Below are positions 1 to 8,391 of a stretch of DNA of 64,000 nt, in pieces; position 1 is the stretch's first letter; each line of letters starts with the position of its first letter. Under the pieces are notes generated by a model. That model was given only the letters and a program-made list of their open reading frames with translations. It searched no databases and was not told where the DNA came from. A program made the translations under genes and the position numbers. Source of the stretch: an uncultured Nioella sp. (GTDB lineage: Bacteria > Pseudomonadota > Alphaproteobacteria > Rhodobacterales > Rhodobacteraceae); contig CANMJH010000002.1 of the NCBI GenBank assembly GCA_947498125.1, positions 434,001 to 498,000 of the forward strand, given 5' to 3'.

Positions 1-266
1 CCGTAATAGGCATCCGTGTCATCCTGAACGCCGCCAACCCAATAGCCTGCGCTGCTTTCGAAATCATCGAAATAGCTGGTGCGTGTGAATGAGTCATTGA
101 TGATGTCGCCGCGTAAAGTTGCGTCGAGGTCATTGGCAATATTTGCGACGCCTTCACCAGTTGAGTCTGCGACAGCTACTCCGGTGCTCATCACTGCTGC
201 AGACAGCATGACATAGTCCGTTGTAACGGCGCCAGATTCGCACTGGATAAACTTTTTCAGCAGCAT
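1..266 (-). CDS. Partial small pilin-like membrane protein (3' end outside window)
   Basis: The reading frame is open from an ATG at 264-266 to the window edge, giving about 88 residues. An AGGAAG ribosome binding site lies just upstream. The N-terminus has a short basic stretch (MLLKKF), then ESGAVTTDYVMLSAAVMST, the charged/hydrophobic pattern of Flp/TadE-type prepilin-like proteins that are common in roseobacters as small GAVTxD(W/Y)V proteins. The rest is acidic and aromatic with no recognised domain. The function is not established; export and membrane insertion are inferred from the N-terminus. The C-terminus is missing from the window. Confidence 0.55.
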   Translation of the reverse strand, partial: MLLKKFIQCESGAVTTDYVMLSAAVMSTGVAVADSTGEGVANIANDLDATLRGDIINDSFTRTSYFDDFESSAGYWVGGVQDDTDAYY

Positions 267-435
267 CGGTTGCTTCCTATCGCTTTCGCCCCGACTCAAA
301 ACCTAATTGGTTAATTTGGTAATTGTTTGATCGGATTAAGCCGCTTTTGCCACGATTTGCCCCAATTCGGCCACGATGCTGCAGGCGGCACGCATCCATA
401 TTTTCGCGCCGCCCGTCATTTCAAAATTTGGTCAT

Positions 436-1032
436 CTAGGGATTGTCACGCGCGGCAATCAATGTGACCGCAGGGCGGGATTTGACGCGCTCAAACCACG
501 CCCTAATCGAAGGTGCTTCGGGCAAAATATCCGGCATCCAGAAATAGGGTGAGGCGAATAGAAGATCGGCAGAAGAAAACCCAGATGGCAACAAATAATC
601 CTGCTGCGACAGGGCGGTGTCCAGCCTGTCATTCACAGTTTCCAAGCCAAGCACGAGGTTCATAATAGCGGGGTGATCAACCTCGCAATAATCGCACATG
701 ATCGCAGGCTCGACCACGCCCACGTAAAAGGCCAACCACGTCAGGAACGGACCACGTTGTGCGTGGCCGGGCGGGATGGCGCTTGGCGCGTCCGGAAAAA
801 CCTCGGACAGGTAAGTCAGGATCGCCGCTCGTTCAGTGATCAGCGTGCCATTATGCTCAAGCGCGGGAACTTTCTTATCTGGATGCGGGTTGTTTGCGTC
901 TGGTCCGCCAGACCCGTCATGACGTGGGACGCTGACGATCTGGGTATCGACTTGATCCGCAACCCCCATTTCTTCAATGGCCTGAGCAATGGTGGAACTG
1001 CGAGAATTCGGGGCGTGATAAAATTTCAGCAT
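436..1032 (-). CDS. Glutathione S-transferase family protein
   Basis: This protein of about 198 residues has the two-domain GST layout. The N-terminal thioredoxin fold begins MLKFYHAPNSRSS, with a Ser/Arg-rich glutathione-site region, and contains the VPALE cis-proline motif and the TERAAILTYLSE segment that follows it. An all-alpha C-terminal domain comes after. I place the start at the ATG at 1030-1032 because AAGGAG lies 6 nt upstream; a longer frame to 1062 lacks this. GSTs conjugate or reduce electrophiles with glutathione in the cytoplasm; the substrate cannot be told. It appears to be a single-gene unit between a pilin-like gene and a Hint-domain gene. Confidence 0.85.
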   Translation of the reverse strand: MLKFYHAPNSRSSTIAQAIEEMGVADQVDTQIVSVPRHDGSGGPDANNPHPDKKVPALEHNGTLITERAAILTYLSEVFPDAPSAIPPGHAQRGPFLTWLAFYVGVVEPAIMCDYCEVDHPAIMNLVLGLETVNDRLDTALSQQDYLLPSGFSSADLLFASPYFWMPDILPEAPSIRAWFERVKSRPAVTLIAARDNP

Positions 1033-1067
1033 AGTTTGCTCCTTTGAAACTGAGGACTGCATAACTG

Positions 1068-1099
1068 ACGCCTCCTGACAGGGTGGTGTCAGGAGGCGT
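1068..1099. repeat. Perfect 13-bp inverted repeat (hairpin)
   Basis: ACGCCTCCTGACA and its exact complement are separated by six bases (GGGTGG). The hairpin lies downstream of the Hint-domain gene and upstream of the GST gene, both on the minus strand. No T-run follows in either direction, so it is not a textbook intrinsic terminator. It could stop or stabilise the Hint transcript. Confidence 0.6.
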
Positions 1100-1215
1100 G
1101 CAAACTTGCGAAGTATTTGAAGACCAATCGCCGGGAGGTTGTCGCTCGCTGCACAAACAACGAAACTCAGTTCTGTTCTCGAGGTCGCGGACGAGGCGCC
1201 CAGCCCATTAGCCGA

Positions 1216-2226
1216 TCAAGCAGCCGTCCTGTTAGCCAACATCGCTTTGATACGCGCGGGCACCTGCCGTGCGCTCATTGCACGCGGGTATGGCAGCTCT
1301 TCTATTTCCGGCACGTCACCATAGAGCGCTTCGAACTCAGCGAAGTTATCGAAAACCCGACGGCTGACATTGTCGACGAATGACTCGGCCGGGGCCCCAT
1401 TGGCAAGGATCACTTCGTGTTTCTCGGTTTCGACATGATAGAAAACGCTGCGATACTCCAGCTCGCTTTCGGGAACCTTGACAATGCTATCGCCGTTTAC
1501 GAGCGCACCGGCGTTGATCGCGATCCCATCGATTATCAACGCATGGTCCGACGTCACAACCAGATCCCGATCGGGAGAGCCCGGTCCAAGCGCATTCTGC
1601 AAAACCCGCACAGGCGCATAGCGCTCGGGGTCGATCCGAAGTTTGTGAAGCACCTGGCGGCCAATCCATTTCACGGCAACGCTTTGGCCGTCAGCCGTCA
1701 ATACGCGATCTCCGATACGCAAACGCTCGACCGGGCAGGTGCCGTCGGGGATAGAAATTTCGGTTCCGGGCGCGAAACAGGTCGCATGAATCTCGATCCC
1801 TTCTACGTCTGCGAACTGAAACGTGATCGTATCGGAATCAAAGATGCCAGTGGGATCGACGGTGATGCCCACGTCTGCATTCGTGACAGTTAACGTCAAG
1901 ACAGCCTCGTCTCCGATCACATTCGAAGAACTAAAGCTCAAAAGGACGGAAAGACCATTGGTGGCGATGCCACTGCCAACACTGAAAGGGGAAGTGATGG
2001 CGTTGGCGCCAGCTGGGCTGACTGTAACCACGCTATCGGGGAATAGAATTCCGCCGGGATCCTGAACCGTAAGGTCAAAAAAGAGGTTAAGGAAACTGAG
2101 GTCGCTTGCAAAGCCCTCAGGCAGCAAAACGACATAGTCGGGATCAATTGGAGTAGGTGTGCTTGAGCTTGTGATAGGAATGTCTGTGCCAAAGACATTC
2201 GTCGCTGAGGCTATGCTGATTCCCAT
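1216..2226 (-). CDS. Hint (hedgehog/intein-like) domain secreted-type protein
   Basis: A 336-residue protein. Residues 1-145 are Ser/Thr/Val/Asp-rich and beta-like, with no signal peptide. A Hint_2-type domain runs from about 150 to 295. It starts at Cys150 in ATCFAPGT, followed by the VERLRIGDRVLTADG block and a TSDHALI block carrying the usual Thr-x-x-His. Hint domains cleave or splice themselves at the catalytic Cys; no C-terminal His-Asn splice junction is evident, so simple autocleavage is more plausible. Such proteins in roseobacters are often exported by type I secretion, which is inference here. AAGGAG precedes the ATG. Upstream on the same strand is an HlyC-like acyltransferase gene. 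Confidence 0.8.
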   Translation of the reverse strand: MGISIASATNVFGTDIPITSSSTPTPIDPDYVVLLPEGFASDLSFLNLFFDLTVQDPGGILFPDSVVTVSPAGANAITSPFSVGSGIATNGLSVLLSFSSSNVIGDEAVLTLTVTNADVGITVDPTGIFDSDTITFQFADVEGIEIHATCFAPGTEISIPDGTCPVERLRIGDRVLTADGQSVAVKWIGRQVLHKLRIDPERYAPVRVLQNALGPGSPDRDLVVTSDHALIIDGIAINAGALVNGDSIVKVPESELEYRSVFYHVETEKHEVILANGAPAESFVDNVSRRVFDNFAEFEALYGDVPEIEELPYPRAMSARQVPARIKAMLANRTAA

Positions 2227-2284
2227 AATTCACGTCTCCTTGTTGATCAAACCCCGGTGCTTCGAAATTTTCGGTGTGCATTAC

Positions 2285-2800
2285 TCAAGTGGACTGTTGA
2301 CTGGTCGGCTTCTTGAAATTGTCGATCGAAAGTACGGACCGCGTCATCCTGCCGTTCTCTCCCCGGTTGAGCTCGATAATGGTGCGCGGCTTCCCCACGG
2401 CCGACATGCGGGCGAAACGTACGCTTTTACAGTCTTTGAAGCCATCCGTCACCAACCATTTCCGGATCTGTTTGTTCAGCTCAGCCAACTGAAACGGCGC
2501 AAGCCAATCAATCACCCAAAGCTGCGTGCCGCTACGCCAGTCTTGTGGTTGCAGCCCTGAACCTTCCACGATGTAGCGGTACTCTGCCTCGGGGCTGAGA
2601 GCGGCCCAAGACACGGCAGCACGCGGAATTTCTTCCAGCCGAAAGATCCAGTGCTGCTTTGTCAGGATTGGCATTTCCCACCAGCGACGTAAGTCCCTTA
2701 TTGTCAGGCTGGCATGCATTTTGGAGCGAGCTGCAAGGAAGCTGACCTCTCCCAAAGCCAAGACGTCGTCCCGCGAGGGACTGTCTGTTCGGATCTCCAC
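2285..2800 (-). CDS. HlyC-like toxin-activating lysine acyltransferase
   Basis: A 171-residue protein matching the RTX toxin acyltransferase family. By eye it aligns to HlyC without gaps from His29 (equivalent to catalytic His23) through PRAAVSWAALSPEAEYRY to LWVIDWLAPF, whose Asp98 corresponds to HlyC Asp92. The spacing His to Asp is 69 residues in both. HlyC transfers fatty acyl groups from acyl-ACP to internal lysines of RTX protoxins. No RTX toxin is visible in the window; the nearest candidate partner is the Hint protein 58 bp downstream on the same strand. The alignment is from memory of the E. coli sequence. Confidence 0.75.
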   Translation of the reverse strand: MEIRTDSPSRDDVLALGEVSFLAARSKMHASLTIRDLRRWWEMPILTKQHWIFRLEEIPRAAVSWAALSPEAEYRYIVEGSGLQPQDWRSGTQLWVIDWLAPFQLAELNKQIRKWLVTDGFKDCKSVRFARMSAVGKPRTIIELNRGENGRMTRSVLSIDNFKKPTSQQST

Positions 2801-3320
2801 GCAGCGTTCCCCTCGTTCAAGTCAGTCTTCCCGGCAAGCATACCAGGTGTCTGAAAATCCCAAAAATATATTCGAAAACACGGATTAGCTTAAACTAAGG
2901 TTACCATATGTCTACAAAAACCGACTGCTTGGTCTGGACCATGCACCGCACCGCGCTTTCCGAATACACCAAACCGAGGAAGGATTGGAACTATGGGTCG
3001 ATAAGATCAGTGTCGTGCGGGATGGCCTGAATATCGGGGACAGAAATGCCGAGCTATGCTGCTGGAAAGACATCGATCAGATAGCCCGCACCGCATTGCT
3101 CGCCTTCCAGCGGCGTCGGATATGAGCGAACCCTCTTTACCGATTTTCTGCATTGCCGCTAAGCTCTAAGAGCGCGAGAGTGGCAAAACCCCGAACAATT
3201 TTTTGCTGACTGCTGATCGACTTGAACATATCGGCGCTGGAGGGGGCGGACTATGTTGGTTGCATCACTTCAATGAATCGCGGTTAAAATTCAGCGAGTA
3301 AAACGAGCAGGGTAAGAGTT
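2801..3320. other. Intergenic stretch, possible coding remnant
   Basis: No convincing gene. A plus-strand frame ending at 3125 is open for about 70 codons (contains LELWVDKISVVRDGL), but it has no ATG and no ribosome binding site, so it may be a decayed gene fragment. The remaining 200 bp precede pnuC and presumably carry its promoter. Confidence 0.4.
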
Positions 3321-3920
3321 ATGTTGGAGTTCTTCTGGGGTATGGTTGGCAGCCGCCCTATCGAGTGGATCGCGGTTATATCTGGAATACTGAACGTAAG
3401 CCTGATCATCCGACGTTCGATCTGGAATTACCCGTTCGGCTTTGCGGTGGTGACTCTGTATTTTTTCATCTTTTGGGAATACCGGCTCTATAGTGACGCG
3501 CTATTACAGGTCTATTTTTTCTTTATTCAGTTCTACGGCCTTTATGTTTGGCTAAACGGACGTGCGCGCGACGGTCGGATCATTGTGGCACCCTTGGAAA
3601 CTGGAATCTTCGCGTTGTATCTCGGTGCGACCGCCATTGTGTGGTTGATCGTTGCGAGTCTGATGGCAGTCTATACCAATGCAGCCGCCCCTTACTGGGA
3701 TGCGGCAGTGGCGGCGCTAAGTATAACTGCACAACTCCTATTGTCGCGAAGGCACTTGCAAAGCTGGTATTTGTGGATTGCTGTAGATGTGCTGGCGATT
3801 GGCCTTTTCTACACGCGCGGACTGGAGCCGACGGCGGCGCTTTACGTCGTGTTTCTAGGCCTTGCTATCACAGGACTGCTCCAGTGGCGACGGGCCGCGA
3901 TGCGGGCTCTGACGACATGA
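3321..3920 (+). CDS. pnuC: PnuC-family nicotinamide riboside/NMN transporter
   Basis: A 199-residue inner-membrane protein with about six to seven hydrophobic segments and the aromatic PnuC signature region (RRSIWNYPFGFAVVTLYFFI, then QFYGLYVW). PnuC moves nicotinamide riboside into the cell by facilitated diffusion, trapped by phosphorylation. Length is a little below the usual 210-240 residues. The stop overlaps the start of the NadR-like kinase gene (ATGA), so transporter and trapping enzyme are translationally coupled. Start ATG at 3321 follows a purine-rich AGGGTAAGAG. Confidence 0.9.
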   Translation: MLEFFWGMVGSRPIEWIAVISGILNVSLIIRRSIWNYPFGFAVVTLYFFIFWEYRLYSDALLQVYFFFIQFYGLYVWLNGRARDGRIIVAPLETGIFALYLGATAIVWLIVASLMAVYTNAAAPYWDAAVAALSITAQLLLSRRHLQSWYLWIAVDVLAIGLFYTRGLEPTAALYVVFLGLAITGLLQWRRAAMRALTT

Positions 3921-4906
3921 AAACACACGGTTTTCTACTGGGGAAGTTTATGCCGCCCCATGCGGGTCATCTCTATTGTGCCGAAGTCGGGAAGGCGCGA
4001 TGTGATGTGATGACGGTGCTGGTATGTAGCCATGACGCAGAGCCAATCGACGGATATCTTAGGGCCGATTGGATGAGGGAATGCCTGTCGCGCCCCGGCT
4101 ATCGCGTGCTACACATGCATCGCGACATCCCGCAGGCACCAGAGGATAACCCTAACTTTTGGCCTATCTGGCGCGCAGCAATTATGGAATTCCATCCCGA
4201 GCCCATTGATTGGGTCTTCGGCTCGGAAGGTTATGTCCACCGACTCGCGCAGGAAGTCGATGCACGGCCGTTTCCAGTGGACCCGGAAAGAAGGATTGTG
4301 CCGGTTTCGGCCACGGCAATCCGAGAAGATCCTAAGACCAATTGGAGCCATATCCCGGTTCCAGTACGAAGCCACTATCAACGCCGCCTTGTTCTGGTGG
4401 GAGCGGAAAGCACCGGAAAGACGGTTTTGTCCGAAGCTTTGGCCGCTCGGCTTAAGAATGTGCCGATCCCTGAATATGGGCGTAATTACGACGCCGTCTT
4501 CCGGCATGGGCAAGGTTGGGTCGTGGCGGATTTCGAGGCGATCATGGCAGGGCACAAAGCGTTGGCCGATACGATGGCGGCGCGTGGTGGACCGATTATG
4601 ATCGAGGACACGGATGCCTTGCAAACGTTGGTTTGGGCCGAAGCGTTGTTAGGCAAAGTGCATAGGCGGCTCGTAGACTGGGCGCATTCTGCGGCTATAG
4701 GGAAGACCTACCTACTGCTCGACCACGCAACGCCTTGGGAGGATGACGGAACGCGATATTTCCCAGATTCGGTGCGTCGGGCGTGGTTCACCCGAAGGCT
4801 GCGCTTTTGGTTGGATGAGTTGGGGGCGGAGTGGAAAGGCATCGAGGGAGAGGATTGGGCCGAGCGGACAGCAGCGGCCAATGACCGTCTGGATGCCCTT
4901 CGCTAA
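3917..4906 (+). CDS. nadR: NadR-like bifunctional NMN adenylyltransferase / ribosylnicotinamide kinase
   Basis: A 329-residue protein starting at the ATG that overlaps the pnuC stop. The N-terminal half is a nucleotidyltransferase (GKFMPPHAGHL with the x-x-G-H motif; VPVSATAIRED is the ISATxIR-like motif). The C-terminal half is a P-loop kinase (GAESTGKTVLSEALA, about residues 155-170). This matches NadR without its N-terminal DNA-binding domain, as in many non-enteric bacteria. It would phosphorylate nicotinamide riboside and adenylate NMN to NAD in the cytoplasm. A longer upstream frame exists but lies inside pnuC. Confidence 0.88.
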   Translation: MKTHGFLLGKFMPPHAGHLYCAEVGKARCDVMTVLVCSHDAEPIDGYLRADWMRECLSRPGYRVLHMHRDIPQAPEDNPNFWPIWRAAIMEFHPEPIDWVFGSEGYVHRLAQEVDARPFPVDPERRIVPVSATAIREDPKTNWSHIPVPVRSHYQRRLVLVGAESTGKTVLSEALAARLKNVPIPEYGRNYDAVFRHGQGWVVADFEAIMAGHKALADTMAARGGPIMIEDTDALQTLVWAEALLGKVHRRLVDWAHSAAIGKTYLLLDHATPWEDDGTRYFPDSVRRAWFTRRLRFWLDELGAEWKGIEGEDWAERTAAANDRLDALR

Positions 4907-5120
4907 CCTTCGTAAAAGGGCTGTTTGTCGCATAGTCGTCCAAGTCGACCTTGGCGCAATTTGATCCAAGGACCGCTTCGTTCCGCATTTCAGACCTTGC
5001 GACAAACATGTTGAAGTTTGGTCTAGCTCAGACATATCGACGTGGCGTTGTGATGACATCACCCGGGAAATGCAACGGAACCGATACATCGTTTGGGACG
5101 GTCTTCATGGGGGAGTGGGC

Positions 5121-6224
5121 TTAGCCGATTTTGCCGCGTAGGCCTTCACCGATTTGGCCACGATGCAGCAAGAGGTGATCCAGCACCACGCAGGCCATCA
5201 TCGCCTCGCCCACGGGAACGGCGCGGATGCCGACGCAGGGGTCGTGGCGGCCTTTGGTGATGATCTCGGCTGGCTCGCCCGATTTGGTAATCGTTTGGCG
5301 TGTGGTTAAGATCGATGACGTCGGCTTTACTGCAAAACGCACAACAAGATCCTGCCCAGTTGAGATACCGCCAAGGATGCCGCCCGCATGGTTCGATGCA
5401 TATTCAGGGCCGTCTGCGCCCATCGAAATCTCATCGGCGTTTTCGCTCCCCGTCAGGGCCGCAGTTGCCATACCGTCGCCAATTTCAACACCTTTCACGG
5501 CGTTGATCGACATCATCGCCGCAGCAAGGTCGGTATCCAGCTTGCTATAGATCGGGGCACCAAGCCCCGCCGGAACGCCACGCGCCACAACCTCAACCAC
5601 CGCACCAACACTGTCGCCGGATTTGCGCAGCTCATCTAGATAGTCAGCCCAAGTTTCTGCGGCTTTCGCATCGGGCGTCCAGAAGGGGTTTTGTTCGATC
5701 TGATCCCAGTCGAAATTGCTGCGATCAATACCGTGCGGGCCCATCTGAGTCATGAAACCCTTAATCTCGATACCGGGGCAAAGCACATCCAGCGCCTTAC
5801 GTGCGACGCCGCCTGCGGCAACCCGCGCGGCCGTTTCGCGGGCCGAGGATCGCCCGCCGCCGCGATAGTCGCGGATGCCGTATTTTTGCCAATAGGTGAT
5901 ATCAGCATGGCCCGGCCGGAACTTTTCGACAATATCGCCGTAGTCTTTTGAGCGTTGATCGGTGTTGCGGATCATCAGCTGAATGGGCGTGCCGGTCGAC
6001 TGGCCCTCGAACATGCCGGATAGGATTTCAACCTCATCGGGTTCGCGCCGCTGAGTGGTGTATTTGTTCTGCCCGGGTTTGCGCCGGTCCAGCCAATATT
6101 GCAGATCGCTCGCGTCAATCTCGACACCCGGAGGGCAGCCGTCGACCGTGGCACCTAAAGCAGGCCCATGGCTTTCACCCCACGTGGTGACACGGAAAAG
6201 ATGTCCGAATGAGTTCATCGACAT
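5121..6224 (-). CDS. aroC: Chorismate synthase
   Basis: A 367-residue protein with family signatures: [18 protein letters not shown] at the N-terminus, [25 protein letters not shown] and [10 protein letters not shown]. It converts 5-enolpyruvylshikimate-3-phosphate to chorismate with reduced FMN, the last shikimate-pathway step, in the cytoplasm. Length is normal for the family. The start ATG at 6222-6224 is 10 nt after AAGGAG; a second ATG two codons on is less well placed. It converges with nadR across 214 bp and seems to be monocistronic. Confidence 0.95.
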   Translation of the reverse strand: MSMNSFGHLFRVTTWGESHGPALGATVDGCPPGVEIDASDLQYWLDRRKPGQNKYTTQRREPDEVEILSGMFEGQSTGTPIQLMIRNTDQRSKDYGDIVEKFRPGHADITYWQKYGIRDYRGGGRSSARETAARVAAGGVARKALDVLCPGIEIKGFMTQMGPHGIDRSNFDWDQIEQNPFWTPDAKAAETWADYLDELRKSGDSVGAVVEVVARGVPAGLGAPIYSKLDTDLAAAMMSINAVKGVEIGDGMATAALTGSENADEISMGADGPEYASNHAGGILGGISTGQDLVVRFAVKPTSSILTTRQTITKSGEPAEIITKGRHDPCVGIRAVPVGEAMMACVVLDHLLLHRGQIGEGLRGKIG

Positions 6225-6497
6225 GAGGGCGCGCTCCTTTGATCCAGCACGAATTAGCCTGATGTCGCGAGGATGCCAAGCCCAAGTACCGATCCGGCGC
6301 TTTGAGGATAATTAATATAAGGGTAGTTATAGACTGCGATGCACCGCAGACGTTGCATATCCAATGGACGCTATGCGGGACATTGTTGCCATTCGGTGAT
6401 GTCCGCAAGCCCAGACTTTCTTCTTTCATGAGCCCTGTTAGGATGTTGCTAAATATCAATGCTCCAAACATAATCAAGAATGACTGGATTGGCGAAA

Positions 6498-7145
6498 ATG
6501 GATGCAAACACACCACTAAATCAAGAGCTGGCTGAAGTGGAACTAGAAATCATTGGGCGACGTGGGGAGGGCATCCGTGCCTTATTCGACGCTCAAGTCT
6601 CGAAGGCGGGATCGCATTTGGCAACGGCGCCTTGTCTTCAGGCAGGTGATATCGCTCCTGAATTTTCGCTACTATCGACAACTGATCAGGCGATGTCTCT
6701 GCAGGCAGCCCTACTTCAAGGCCCGGTCATCTTAACGTTTTATCGGGGTAGTTGGTGCAATTTTTGCGATATGACACTGAAGGTTTGGGAAAATTATGTC
6801 CCTGAAATCTCAGCCAAAGGCGCAACACTTTTTGCGATTTCACCTGAGACATCAGAAAATGGTCGCGCTTTTAAGAAGGCTGCCGGGCTGAGCTATGAGC
6901 TTCTTTGCGATGCTGACAATTCTGTTGGAGATGCATTCGGCCTTACTTTTACATTGCCAAAAATAGTTCGCGAAAAACTGGTCGAATTAGGAACAGACGT
7001 CGGTAGCCGAAATAGCAGTGGGGAATGGGACGTACCCGTAACCGCGACCTTTTTGATTGGTCAAGATCAGCACATCTTGCTCGCTGATTGCGGACCTGAT
7101 TATCGACAAAGGCTGGACCCTCAGCTTGTGTTAGCATCCCTGTAA
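6498..7145 (+). CDS. Peroxiredoxin-like AhpC/TSA family protein
   Basis: About 215 residues. After a helical N-terminus comes a thioredoxin fold (GDIAPEFSLLSTTDQ, then FYRGSWCNFCDM) whose CxxC replaces the usual single peroxidatic cysteine arrangement. This is the 'peroxiredoxin-like' branch, expected to reduce peroxides or act as a thiol oxidoreductase in the cytoplasm; no signal peptide is seen. Two in-frame ATGs (6480 and 6498) have equally weak ribosome binding sites. I chose the second because the protein then begins MDANTPLNQ, but the start is uncertain. It is followed by the TPP riboswitch of thiB. Confidence 0.8.
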   Translation: MDANTPLNQELAEVELEIIGRRGEGIRALFDAQVSKAGSHLATAPCLQAGDIAPEFSLLSTTDQAMSLQAALLQGPVILTFYRGSWCNFCDMTLKVWENYVPEISAKGATLFAISPETSENGRAFKKAAGLSYELLCDADNSVGDAFGLTFTLPKIVREKLVELGTDVGSRNSSGEWDVPVTATFLIGQDQHILLADCGPDYRQRLDPQLVLASL

Positions 7146-7271
7146 AAACTATGTGCCCTTGCAACTGTTGACGTAAACAGTGCCATGCACTTTGGGCTCA
7201 TAGCCGACCTTCACTCAGGGCCTCACAGCGCGCGGCACTTGCATTCAGCCATACGACGCGCTAGCCAATCC

Positions 7272-7357
7272 GTACCTCGGGGGGGCCAGTTGGCCTGAGA
7301 TGTCTTTTAGACGGACCCGTAGAACCTGAACCGGTTAGGACCGGCGGAGGGAAGGTC
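7272..7357 (+). promoter_or_regulatory. TPP riboswitch (THI element)
   Basis: The conserved aptamer elements are present in order: CTCGGGG near 7275, CTGAGA at 7295-7300, ACCCG, GAACCTGA at 7322-7329 and GGAGGGAAGG near 7346-7355, with ACCT/AGGT able to close P1. The thiB ribosome binding site (GGAGGA) lies about 35 nt downstream. A CCTC just after the aptamer could pair with it, which would suit translational repression by thiamine pyrophosphate (inference). Confidence 0.93.
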
Positions 7358-7407
7358 TGAGATCATCTCAATACCTCACTTCGCCCGTCGCAATGGAGGA
7401 ATTGGAC

Positions 7408-8391
7408 ATGAAAACATCCATCATCGCAGCGGGACTCATTCTGACAACAGGCGCGGCCTGGGCGGATGATCCCATTTTGACAGTCTACACCTACGACAGT
7501 TTCGTTTCTGATTGGGGCCCCGGCCCTGCGGTCGAAGCGGGCTTTGAGGAAACATGCGGGTGTGACCTGCAATTTGTTGCCGCAGGCGACGGTGCGGCGC
7601 TGCTTTCACGATTGCAGCTGGAAGGCCCGTCAACAGACGCCGATATCGTCTTGGGTCTTGATACCAACCTAACGGCCACTGCGCGGGCGACCGGCCTTTT
7701 CGCGCCACATGGCATCGTCGCCGAAGGGCTGACATTGCCGATCGAATGGACGGACGAAGAGTTTTTGCCATTTGACTGGGGCTATTTTGCCTTTGTTCAC
7801 AATGTCGACTTCGCCGCAGCGTCGAACTTCGTCGATCTTGGCGCATCAGACGCGCGGATCGTCATTCAGGACCCGCGCAGCTCGACCCCTGGTTTGGGTC
7901 TGCTTTTGTGGGTGAAGTCGGCCTATGGTGATGAGGCCCCCGCAATTTGGGAAGCTCTGGCCGACAATATCGTTACCGTTACCCCCGGCTGGTCCGAAGC
8001 ATATGGCCTCTTTCTGGAAGGGGAGGCTGACATGGTGCTGTCTTACACCACGTCGCCAGCCTATCACCTGATCGCTGAAGAAGATGACACGCGCACTGCC
8101 GCAGCATTTGACGAAGGCCACTACATGCAGGTCGAAGTCGGTGGTATCGTGGCTGGCTCTGATCAACCTGAATTGGCGCGGGATTTCCTGAACTTTATGC
8201 TCAGCCCTGCCTTCCAAGAGGCGATTCCGCTGACCAACTGGATGTATCCTGCGGCCCTGCCAAGCGAAGACCTGCCGACTGGCTATGAGACGCTGATTGC
8301 ACCGGAAACGGCGCTGCTCTATGACCCCGAAACCGCTGTTGCAATGCGCGCAGAGGCTTTGGACGAATGGTTGAATGCGCTTAGTCAATGA
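7408..8391 (+). CDS. thiB: Thiamine ABC transporter, substrate-binding protein
   Basis: A 327-residue periplasmic protein with a signal peptide (MKTSIIAAGLILTTGAAWA) followed by DDPILTVYTYDSFVSDWGPG, the ThiB-type N-terminus. It binds thiamine/thiamine phosphates and delivers them to ThiPQ. I place the start at ATG 7408 (GGAGGA 7 nt upstream), not at the in-frame ATG at 7393. It is the first gene of thiBPQ, directly behind a TPP riboswitch, so thiamine pyrophosphate should switch the operon off. The stop overlaps thiP (ATGA). Confidence 0.93.
   Translation: MKTSIIAAGLILTTGAAWADDPILTVYTYDSFVSDWGPGPAVEAGFEETCGCDLQFVAAGDGAALLSRLQLEGPSTDADIVLGLDTNLTATARATGLFAPHGIVAEGLTLPIEWTDEEFLPFDWGYFAFVHNVDFAAASNFVDLGASDARIVIQDPRSSTPGLGLLLWVKSAYGDEAPAIWEALADNIVTVTPGWSEAYGLFLEGEADMVLSYTTSPAYHLIAEEDDTRTAAAFDEGHYMQVEVGGIVAGSDQPELARDFLNFMLSPAFQEAIPLTNWMYPAALPSEDLPTGYETLIAPETALLYDPETAVAMRAEALDEWLNALSQ

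Noticed and set aside
1417-1893. 158-codon plus-strand ORF opposite the Hint gene
   Set aside because: Antisense shadow of a well-supported coding frame with a strong ribosome binding site on the minus strand.
2905-3125. Open plus-strand frame of about 70 codons between the HlyC-like gene and pnuC
   Set aside because: No ATG or plausible ribosome binding site; possible remnant only, so noted in the intergenic entry rather than called as a gene.
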